Assembly: GCA_033032865.1 (NCBI GenBank)
Contig: JAWHQI010000525.1
Coordinates: 744,001-808,000, forward strand
Source: Dactylorhiza incarnata
Lineage: Eukaryota; Streptophyta; Magnoliopsida; Asparagales; Orchidaceae
DNA length: 64,000 nucleotides
Reading direction: 5' to 3'
Shown here: positions 55,702-64,000 of the stretch, in pieces
Layout of the letters: each line of letters starts with the position of its first letter
Position numbering within the stretch: the stretch's first letter is position 1
Notes under the pieces: model-generated
Database searches by the model: none
Seen by the model: the letters and a program-made list of their open reading frames with translations, nothing else
Told to the model about the DNA's origin: nothing
Position numbers and translations under genes: made by a program

Positions 55702-56408
55702 ATGTCCATTAAAAAATTTGGAATAGGCCAAAAATCACTGGAAATGATTTTAGGGAACCTGTGCCATGGGTCTGGAAAATTTGGGCTCGGATATCGAGGT
55801 GAGGGCTACCGCCCGGCACTAGCAACTAATGTCGGCGCTAGCACCTCATACAAGAAGCCTGAATTTTCTTTTTCAAAATATTTTTCCTCTACAAAATTGA
55901 TTCCTTCCAGCAAGAAAATATTTCAGGAAAGGGTCTCAACCACCTTTATTACGTGTGCAAACTGTTATAGGTTTGGTCACACGTCTAGTTCTTGCAGGAA
56001 ATTAAAACAAACTACTTTAAAGCAAATTTGGGTACCTATGGCTTCCACTTATTCTATGGGTGGTACCACTTGGGTATCAGGATCTTTACTCTCATCTTCT
56101 TTCTAGATGTGCAGGAAGGCTAATAAAAATAAAGACGTGTGGTACTTGGTTTCTGGATGCTCCAAGCACATGACGGGCAATAAAGCAAAGTTCCTTAGCC
56201 TAGAAAAGAAGAAGGGAGGGATCGTGACATTTGGCGATAATGGAAAAGGAAGGATCATGGGTATTGGTACAGTTGGTAATGAATCCTTTACTATATCTAA
56301 TGTTCTTTATGTGAAAGGGATAAAACACAATCTTATTTCTATTAGTCAATTATGTGATAAAGGATTAGATGGTTTATTTGAATCTCCACTAATCTATGCA
56401 AAATATCT
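55702..56408 (+). pseudogene. pol: Copia element J, gag end and protease
   Basis: A second knuckle CANCYRFGHTSSSC is followed by KQIWVPMASTYSM, the gag-protease junction. The protease reads YLVSGCSKHMTGNKAKFL (the catalytic aspartate of DSG is now valine), VTFGDNGKGRIMGIG, VLYVKGIKHNLISISQLCD. Then element K cuts it at 56409. Four lines of evidence agree on the order of gag, knuckle, junction and protease in one orientation. Confidence 0.85.
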
Positions 56409-56891
56409 TGTTGGTGCCAAAAATGGTACCTCCAAAATTCACACTAAAAGGGGATGGGAGAAAACTGCGAAGTGCAGGTTACTAAGACAGAAGATGCAGG
56501 GACAAAGGGAAATCGATCACGAAATGGCGATCACAAAGAAATGAGACCGCTTACACAAGTTGTAAGCTGGAGCCTCGGAGCCAAAAGTGCTTTTCTGGTA
56601 CCCCTACCCCTCTATTTATAGACGAGGGGGCTGCCCAAACGGGCAGAATTGAAAACTACGGGCTGCCCGGGGTACAGGAGAGCCGGGGCAGGGAAATGGG
56701 GTACAAATAACAAAAATAAGAAAAACGACCAGACCGCTTGAGCTGGCGATCTCGCACTGCCTTGACCGCTTGGTACTTAGAAAATCTCGGTTGAGGAGGC
56801 ATCTGACGATCTGGGTGATCACTTATATTGAGATCGCTAAGACTGGGAAAACTGAACAATAAGAGGAGGTCGCGGGCTTTCTGGGCAAACA
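56409..56891 (-). repeat. Probable 3' LTR of Tat element K
   Basis: It begins TGTTGGTGCC where the protease of J stops. On the minus strand it has the TATA box CTATAAATAG (56612-56621) placed about 200 bp from the LTR end, as in an LTR. The right end at 56891 (GGGCAAACA) is inferred from terminal symmetry with TGTTGG and from TGTGCGGGGATTA, a purine-rich minus-strand tract directly beside it. No second LTR is in the window to confirm the length. Confidence 0.5.
56612..56621 (-). promoter_or_regulatory. TATA box of the K LTR
   Basis: CTATAAATAG on the minus strand, followed by a GGGG-rich start region as in the LTRs of A and C. It would drive the element's own transcript. Confidence 0.6.
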
Positions 56892-56981
56892 TAATCCCCG
56901 CACATTTTTAAGTTGCACCTGGAACTTCGAAAATGTAAGTTTTGACCGCTGAGACCGCGACCATCATTAATGCGGCTTGGT

Positions 56982-56990
56982 CTATAAATA
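56982..56990 (+). promoter_or_regulatory. TATA box of the first antisense gene of K
   Basis: CTATAAATA on the plus strand, 91 bp before the ATG at 57081, in a stretch (56892-57080) with GAGACCGC words and no reading frame. It points away from the LTR promoter. Confidence 0.55.
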
Positions 56991-57080
56991 CCGGCTGTAA
57001 ACTCCATTCTGCAAGGCATTGAGATATTCCAATCTTTGAGCGGTCTTTGATAATTAGGCAGGTTCGATCTTCTTGCAAAG

Positions 57081-59316
57081 ATGGCTATGCTCGATCTCTT
57101 AAGGACTCTTCCATCGAAATCGAACTCTCCTGGGAAGAAAGAGAGTGTTAGCTCGAAGAAAGGAAAGAAAGTGCCAAAAATCTTAACAAAAGTGAGCACT
57201 TCAAAGGAGACCGCCCGATCTCCGTTAAAGAAAACTGAGCTTCCTGAGGGCTCGATTGTGCCGGTCTCTGTTGCTTCTGATCCGTCTAATACTTCAGATC
57301 CTGTATGGAAAAATTAAAATTTCCTGACTTTTCCATTTCTTTTAATTGTCAGAAATCCCTGGAGGCACTGGATCAAACATCTTCCAAACTTCCTGAGACC
57401 GCCTCTACCGAGGTCATTCTGGCTGTGCTGCGTCAGAAGAGAGCTGAGGCCGAATCCTTGAGGCAGAAGATCGCTGACCAGGAGCTCGCTGCAAAGGGCA
57501 AGAAGAGAAAAAATTCAAGTCCATCTAGTTTGACTTATAAGAGGAGCAGAAGAAATGAGGAAGGAAAAGATGTGACCGCAGTGGAGGCGACCAAATTTTC
57601 TGAATCCATCGACCTGGAAGACTCCGCTGAGTTTCAGAAGGTGAATGCTAAGGGTGATCTCCCCTTCCTTCCCGCGGTCTCAACCTTACCAAGAGAGGAT
57701 GATTCTGGATTAATCGTCTACCATGATGAGGTTTCTTCTAATAATTCATCCTTTTCATCATTGCAGGTGTTGGATCCCTTAGAGGCTTCAGCTCTCTGAA
57801 ATGCCGCCGTTGATGAGGAGATCGCGGACAGGGAGAAGGAGATCGCCGATGCAGCGATCAAGGCAAAGGAGGAAGAAAGGAAAAAGATGGAAATGGAAGA
57901 GATGGTGAAGAGGAGGAAAGAAAAAGAGGTAGAGGAACAGAGGGAAAAAGAGGAGAAAGAAAAGGAGAAGGAAGAAAAAGATAAGAAAGAAAAGAGGGAG
58001 AAGAAGGAGAAGAAAAAGAGGGAGGACGAGGAGAAGAAGAAAGACAAGGAGAAGAAAGAGAAAAAGGAAAGAGAGGAAGAGGAGAAGAGGAGAGAGGCGG
58101 CTAAGGTCGTCGAGGAAGAGAAGAAGGAGGCGGTCAGAGTTGCTGAGGAGAGAGCGGCTCTGATCGCTGAGGAGAGGAAGAAAGAAGCGGTCAGGGTCGC
58201 TGAGGAAAAGGCGGCCCTGATCGCTGAAGAGAGGAAAAAGGTTGAGGTCTTGCAGACTTCGTACAAAAACAGTGAGGAGATCGCGGAGAAGCTGCAGATC
58301 GCTAAGGAGAAAGCTGCACTTTCTAGCAGTCTCCTGGATGATTCTCTTCAGGGAGATCGTTCGAACAAGGCTGCAGCAGATCGTGCGGCGGCGGTCTCGA
58401 TTTCGCGAGCTGGTAAGAATAAAATGATTCTCCAGTCAGCTGAGTTCCTTCCATTACCTACAGTTCGTTTTGCTTCTCCTGAAAGAAAACACGAGATCGT
58501 TTTTATTGAGACCGACGATATCCTCTTAAGTAATGAAGAATTAAAAAGGAGAAGAAAAGAGGGAGAAAAATCGCAGAAAAGAGATTTGGAAAGAATGGAT
58601 CTGGAGTGCTTAAGGGGATCAGATCGTCTTTCTCTGACCGCAGATCCCGCGGTCACTAAAGATATCAGAAGAGCTTTACGTGACTGCGGTCTCGACTTCT
58701 TTCCAAGTACTCTTTCTGTTTATTTAAAGAGCTTATCTGATCGTATGCTCATGATTGAAATAACCCATCTCTTATGACTGCAGATAACAAAAATGCTGAG
58801 ATCGAGGAGGGAGAACTTCCTCAGCACATCGAGATCTCCCCTCAGCTAACCAACATCCTTAACCCCATGTTTGAGGATGTTCGTTCTATGCAGATGAGGG
58901 AGCGGACTCAGAACGATCAGATACGCGATCTTGAAGAAAAATTGCGTTCCAATGAGAAGAGGATTCGTGAAGAATGTGATCTGAGGGTTGCCGAGATCGC
59001 ACGAGCTCTTAAGAAGGCTGAAAGGGAGGCTGAGTACTATAGGGGGAAGGCTGCGGCGCTGTCCGCGGAGAATGAGAGGCTGAGGAGCGGTCATGGAAAG
59101 ATGCTGATGCGACCGGGTACCTCCAGCGATCATCCAGCGGAGAGACCGCAACCTGAAATTGTACTGATCCCCATGGAGCAGGTGGACAAGGAAATGTCGA
59201 AAATCCACCGGTCTGCAATGATGGCCAATCACAGCCTGGTGTCGGTTATGGCCGCAGTGAATGACATGCAAGATGTCGCAGCTCATGTAGGGAGAAACAG
59301 GCCTCCTAGGAGATGA
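57081..59316 (+). pseudogene. Antisense gene 1 of element K: charged coiled-coil protein, one nonsense codon
   Basis: Exons 57081-57302, 57353-58706 and 58784-59316 join in frame through introns of 50 bp (GTATGG to TTGTCAG, phase 0) and 77 bp (GTACTC to CTGCAG, phase 1), giving 702 residues. A single TGA at 57797-57799 interrupts it; CGA to TGA would explain it. The N-terminus is lysine/serine-rich. Residues about 230-400 are a long run of K and E (for example REEEEKRREAAKVVEEEKKE) with AALIAEERKK repeats, an extended helix. The C-terminal exon has IRDLEEKLRSNEKRIREE and AEYYRGKAAALSAENERL, a coiled coil. I do not recognise the family. The first intron is short for a plant. Expression is inferred only from the TATA box. 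Confidence 0.6.
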
Positions 59317-59655
59317 ACATTTAACTTGAGACCGAGCGGTCTCTGGACTTAAACAATATGTTTTGTAAAATTTTACTGTTATTTCTCCATATATTTGTGT
59401 GGCTGTTTTAATTTTAATGTTTTGTGCGGTCTTGATTTGTTAAGTTTCAATCTCTTTATGCCTGGGTTGCTTGTATTGCTGCTGTGTTTTTATTGATTGA
59501 GATCGCCAACCATAGTATGCTTTCATATAACTTTGCATAGGTCGAGCGGTCTGAATATGTTTTGCTGGGCGGTCTTCAAGATGTAATGATTGCGAAATGA
59601 CCCTTCGTCTTCTATAAATAGCTATCTTCATGACCCTTGTTTTATGCTTTCTTGA
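59317..59655 (+). other. Region between the two antisense genes of K
   Basis: Twelve bases after the stop comes GAGACCGAGCGGTCTC (59328-59343), an inverted repeat with 7-bp arms. The promoter of the second gene follows, with CTATAAATA at 59612-59620. AGCGGTCT words occur at 59553 and 59569. Confidence 0.6.
59612..59620 (+). promoter_or_regulatory. TATA box of the second antisense gene of K
   Basis: CTATAAATA, 36 bp before the ATG at 59656. The same nonamer precedes gene 1. Confidence 0.6.
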
Positions 59656-61386
59656 ATGCGCCCTAAGCACCGATCTCAGCGATCGCGCGAAATGGTGTCC
59701 GCTCGTGCCTCTTCTGCTAACATTTTCCTGAACGCCGATCACAAGAAAAGCCACTTATCAAAGGACGAGTATATTGATTTCATTAAGAAGCACATGATTC
59801 AGACACAAATAGTTGTAAGACCGCCAGCTGATCATGAAAGGCTGAACTTCGGAGAGGAGAGAAAGTTTGTCATCCCTGTCGATCACTTCGACCAAGGGTT
59901 GAGAATTCCCCTTCCTTGGGAATGGCTAGAGATCTTGGAGTATTATGGCTTTGTGCTCGCTCAGTTGCCTCCAAACTCGATCGGTCTGATTAATGTCTTC
60001 ATTAATTATTTGAGATCGGAAAAGGTGACATTTACGATGAACCTGTTCCGCGCAACTTTTACTACAAAAGTTCTAAAGGAAGGCAAGAAGAAGGAAGAGT
60101 TTAAAGGGCTGATGTACTTTTCAGCAGAAGGGATAAAGATCTTGAATCTTTCCAATAAAATATCTTTCTGGACAGAGAGATTTCTTATTTTCGAAGGTGA
60201 CCTTGGCGGTCTCAGAAGCTCACCCTCTCCGCGACATGACAGCATTTTTAAGAAGATAAAAGCGGTCTCAGAAGAGGAGCTGAAAATTTTGGCTTTCTTG
60301 GCGGGCAAGAGGATCGATCTTGTTCACTATCTAGCGATCTGGCCCGAGATCGCCGAGATCGTCCCGGCTGAAAGTAAAAAATTTCTCTTGCGGTCTCGAA
60401 CAATTTCCTTTTGTCTTGGATGTTTTTTCTAACTTTTTTTTTTTACTTTTAGCGACTTTCGCGGTCCCTGCTCAAGATCCCATCTCCCCAGCAGCAGAAG
60501 TTCTCACTCAGAGGGAGAGGAGGCTGAAGCGTGAGGCCGACGTGTTCGGCACTGCCTCTGAGACCGTCGAGCGAGATTTCCCTTTGATCGGTTTCAAAAG
60601 AAGAATGAAGGATATCAAAGGAAAACCCCTCCTCAAATGGGCGGCCAAAGGAAGATCTGTGAAGGTGTCCACTGATCTTCCTTTATGGAGAGGGAAAGTG
60701 ACCCGTCACGCATATGCGGTCACTTCGGCTCTGTATGGGAGAAAGAATACAAATGAAATACTGAATATAGAGACTGATGCGCTCCCCGACCTCTGTGCCC
60801 AAGTGACCGCTAGAAGTACAATCTTAAATCACCATATGGGGCGGTCTCTTCGCAGCGCTCTGGATGAAATAACTGCCTTGCAAGAAGAAAGAAAAGTGAG
60901 AATTTTACTTATATTTTATGAACGCGTTACCTATGATCGCGCGGTCTAACATATATCTCTTTTTTGCAGCAATCTGAAAAAGCAGCTTATGACCCTGAAA
61001 ATCCAGCTTTTCAGAGGGCTATGATGCATCACATTAAAGAGACCGCCGACCAGGTGCTGAACGAGGTTCGAGGCCGAGGTGGATTTACTGAAGAATATAA
61101 GGATGTTACGTTTGCCGATCTCTTCCCTGACGCGGCACAGAGGATTGAAGAGCAATCTGCAACTGCTGAAGAGACCGCGGATGTTGCTGATGAGACCGCT
61201 GGTCAAGATGAAGATGTCGTGATCGAAGACGAAGAAAGCGAAAGCCGCTATACCCTGGGTCTGGGTTCCAGTTCAAGCTCAAGCTCTAGATCCAGAATTC
61301 CAGGGAACAGCTTAGAAGAATCTTCCGCAGAAATTGATTCTTCTTCTTCAAGCGAGCGGTCTTCTAAGAGATCAAAGAGAGAGTGA
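59656..61386 (+). CDS. Antisense gene 2 of element K: putative gypsy-type transposon protein (Transposase_28-like)
   Basis: Exons 59656-60373, 60453-60895 and 60970-61386 join in frame through introns of 79 bp (GTAAAA to CTTTTAG, phase 1) and 74 bp (GTGAGA to TTTGCAG, phase 0). The result is an open protein of 525 residues. Residues about 65-180 (DQGLRIPLPWEWLEILEYYG, AQLPPNSIGLINVFINYL, MYFSAEG, FWTERFLIFEG) match the pattern I know from the plant domain called putative gypsy type transposon. The rest has an RRLKREADVF helix region and ends in an acidic tail, a serine run and a KRSKRE basic end. Extra genes antisense to pol, near the 3' LTR, are known in Tat-lineage elements. Molecular function unknown. 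Confidence 0.75.
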
Positions 61387-62922
61387 ATTGTACGAACTTC
61401 CCTTTTTCCCTTTCGGAGACCGAGCGGTCTCGTTGTAATTGAAATTTCAGAATATATATAAAAATTAGATTCTGTTATGTTGTCTAAGTGGATGAGTTTG
61501 TTTTTGATGCATATATTTACTTGTTCTTCTGAGTTTAAACTCGGCATTCGATCTCAATGACTTAGGCTTGTCACAATTTTATATCACCATTAAAGAATTT
61601 CAGGTGGCGATCTCTTGGAAAAAACACAAAAGACCTTGAAGGAAAGACTGATACTTTGTATAAACAAAATCACTCTGCGATCTCGAGATAATCAGATCAT
61701 TGAAAGACATTCAGCAACTTAACTGTGATCAGAAAATAACCAACTTATTTGCAATAGTCAGGCGGTCTCATATTATACAAATCGCAATATAAGGAAACTA
61801 CAATTTGAAGATGATTTGAACTTATTAAACTTTTGGGTGTTCGGCGCCCAAATGACTGGAGATCCGTCTGATGACCCCTTGATAACCAAGACTATTACTT
61901 GAAAAGAAAAACAATAACTCTTCATGAATCTCTAGTTCCGCGATCACATTATATTCAGACCGCCCTTTTTGAAGAAAAAACCCAACTTTCACTTGATGAG
62001 GAACAGAGCATCATGATTATTCCACGTAACTTCGAATAACGGGGAATACCGGAATCTCGATCTTGCTGAGACCGGGTCGACCTCTGTCAAGTCGGCATAA
62101 GAGCTTTCTGAATAGCGACCTCAATTATCCTGAAAAAGTTATATCTGGCAATCATAAATGACTCAAATCGCTCTTTGGGGAAAGAAGAATATGCGGTCTC
62201 AAAAATTGCTGACCACCCGATCCCAATACAAAGGGATGAATAAGATTTTCTTTTTGTAGTAAGAAGATGGGAGAAGGGGATATCAACAATGATCCAAAAG
62301 GATGGTGTGATCATGCCGCGGAGGCTATACCGACATTGCCCTCTTTTTTTTAAAAAGGATTACTGAGTTTACTGCAAACATGCCAATCTAAGGTTCAGGC
62401 GACGGTCATGGATGTTTCTGACCGCCCCTTACCTAACCACGCTTCAACGAGTATTCGAGAGTTACAGATCAAAATGATCGGTAGGGCAGGTGTGGTCATG
62501 CCGCGGAGGCTATACCGACATTGCTTTCCCTGAAAGATCATTAAGATCATAACAATGTCCTTCTTAATGCATGACAGAGCTGAGCCAGCCACCTAGACCC
62601 CCTTGAAATGCTGAGGTGTGCCAGATGTCAGCAAGGACCCGGTATCCTAAACTTCCACCGCTCAAGCTTGGCGAGCTACTGCACAGATTCGAAATCTCCC
62701 CGACATCTGTGGTCCTGGCAGAATTACACGTCGAGCTAACAAGTCGAGGGGGAAGATAGTAGGATCCGTCGATGTCTCACTTGACAGGTTTTTGGCTTTT
62801 CAAAAAACAACATTCTTAAAACTTGTCACCCATCACTCATATTGCGAATGCTTTGATAATACCTGCATGACATTTGAGAGGGAAAAAGTGAGAAAAAGAA
62901 TGAGTGAATCGGATACGAACAT
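61387..62922. other. Spacer between antisense gene 2 and integrase of K
   Basis: No gene. GAGACCGAGCGGTCTC recurs at 61416-61431, thirty bases after the stop of gene 2. A 29-bp exact direct repeat (starting TCATGCCGCGGAGGCTATAC) lies at 62311-62339 and 62496-62524. It is the meeting zone of convergent transcripts. Short frames inside have no motif. Confidence 0.65.
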
Positions 62923-64000
62923 TTAAGAAAAGAAGAGTTTGAGATCATCTCCGCTCCATGAATGAGACAATTCTTTTCCTTCATAAGTTTGGAGATGATA
63001 AGCACCACTTTTAAGCACGCTCTTCACCACAAACGGCCCCGCCCAATTTGGGTTAAGCTTTCCAACTGAACCAGCTCTTGCTGCTGAATCTATTTTCTTC
63101 AGGACTAGATCCCCAACAGTGAACTCTTTGGTTCTTACATTTTTGTTGAATAGCCTCGCCATTCTTCTCTTCACCTCTTCTTGCCTGATGATTGTCGTAT
63201 CTCTCAACTCCTCAATTAAATCAAGGCTGCATTTTAACTCCTCATCATTTCCTTCCATCCAGTCAATTTGACTCTGTTGCGCCAATAATACTCTTGGGCT
63301 TTTTACTTCAAATTCCACCGGAATAAGGGCTTCGGAACCGTGTGATAATTTGAATGGAGTTTCTCCAGTAGCAGAACTTGGAGTTGTCCTCAAGGCCCAC
63401 AAGACGGAAGGTAGTTGTTCTGCCCAGTTGCCCCTGACATTTTCTACCTTCTTTTTCAAGAGATTTATTATGAGTTTGTTGGCGGCCTCTACCTGCCCAT
63501 TGCTTCTTGGATGATGCACAGAAGCGAAACGTAGTTCAACGCCAATTTGCTTACAGAAATTCACAAGAGTTGAATTGTTGAACTGAGAACCGTTATCCGT
63601 GATGATTGCCATTGGGATTCCGTGTCGACATACTATCTCTCCCCAAATAAAATTTTTCACGGCTTGAGTCGTAATTTTGGCCAGTGCTTTTGCCTCTATC
63701 CATTTGCTGAAATAGTCAATCATGACTATAATATATCGACGTTGCCCACTTGCCATAGGGAAAGGCCCAATCAAATCCATTCCCCAAATTGCAAACGGCC
63801 ATGGGGTCGCTATCGACTTGAGTTGTTGAGCCGGCTGATTCTGGAGAGGAGCAAACTTCTGGCACTTCACACATTTCTTGGCAAATTTTTCCGCATCCTT
63901 CCTCTTTTGAGGCCAAAAATAGCCTTGCCTTAGAATTCTTTTTTCCAAAGTTCTGGCTCCAGAGTGACTTCCACATTCTCCAGAATGGACCTCCTAAAGG
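62923..64000 (-). CDS. pol: Tat element K integrase (partial at window edge)
   Basis: An open frame continuing beyond the right edge. It reads GECGSHSGARTL and YFWPQKRKDAEKF, the zinc-finger cysteines CVKCQKF, then the core: GMDLIGPFPMASG (aspartate), IITDNGSQFNNS (aspartate) and HPRSNGQVEAANK (glutamate). Next come LWALRTTPSSATGETPF and the C-terminal VGDLVLKKI and NPNWAGPFVV. The triad is complete. No chromodomain is seen, and the SNGQVEAANK and GETPF boxes are typical of the Tat lineage. It is the only undamaged enzyme domain with a complete catalytic set in the window. It ends at 62923 and faces antisense gene 2. Confidence 0.92.

Noticed and set aside
57718..58266. Long minus-strand serine/phenylalanine-rich frame opposite antisense gene 1
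   Set aside because: It is the complement of the lysine/glutamate-rich coiled-coil exon; serine/phenylalanine runs arise from GAA/GAG/AAG codons read backwards.
60393..60452. Alternative donor GTCTCG for the first intron of antisense gene 2
   Set aside because: It gives phase 2 against an acceptor needing phase 1; GTAAAA at 60374 fits both consensus and phase.
1..64000. Integrated plant pararetrovirus
   Set aside because: No movement-protein or coat-type frame, and every RT or protease piece is linked to an integrase and LTRs.

Overview
The window looks like a transposable-element-rich intergenic stretch of a flowering-plant nuclear genome. I find no host gene, rRNA or functional tRNA gene. 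Essentially all of it can be assigned to LTR retrotransposons nested in one another: several Ty1/Copia families, a Ty3/Gypsy chromovirus and a Ty3/Gypsy Tat-lineage element, plus a Helitron-like insert and a small CACTA element. Initiator-tRNA(Met) primer sites of the form TGGTATCAGAGC, spliceable extra ORFs, and gag/protease/integrase/RT/RNase H domains of plant type support this. I cannot name the species.

Layout by element (letters are mine). A (1-5133, minus): Copia pol and gag with its 5' LTR, inserted into the RNase H of B (5134-8193, plus; RNase H tail, 3' UTR, LTR, then a primer-site-like motif). C (about 8195-11501, minus): truncated relative of A, abutting D (11502-17576, minus): Copia gag and 5' LTR, itself split by D2 (13467-16005, plus), a relative in D's LTR family that kept its TSDs but lost nearly everything between its LTRs. 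D abuts E (17577-19535 and 24773-24842, minus), an older Copia gag/protease/integrase region that also hosts F (19536-24767), a coding-free LTR element with matching 1708-bp LTRs. E is cut at 24843 by G, a chromovirus in minus orientation whose long 3' LTR (24843-26216 and 34609-38104) is split by H (26217-34603), a young Copia-type element that carries gag and an intron-containing extra ORF but no pol. H holds a Helitron-like insert at 32233-33203. G's integrase is split by I (38769-50034, plus), a mostly non-coding Copia element containing a CACTA mini-element and a solo LTR (N). G's RNase H, RT, protease and gag follow at 50035-53051, then J (53052-56408, plus Copia LTR, gag, protease), then K (56409-64000, minus), a Tat-lineage element whose integrase runs off the window and which carries two long ORFs on the opposite strand.

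How the parts relate: almost every pol gene is broken. The youngest-looking elements by LTR similarity (F and H) are those without pol, so they would have to move in trans. Two elements (H, K) carry extra genes with short introns whose phases fit. The most unusual signal is at the level of words: each LTR family is packed with its own short CpG-containing inverted words (TTCGACGAA, TCTCAGCGG, GACCGC/GCGGTC, TAACGC, CGTCGA, GGGCGTGA). Some words recur in otherwise unrelated elements and spill into coding sequence.
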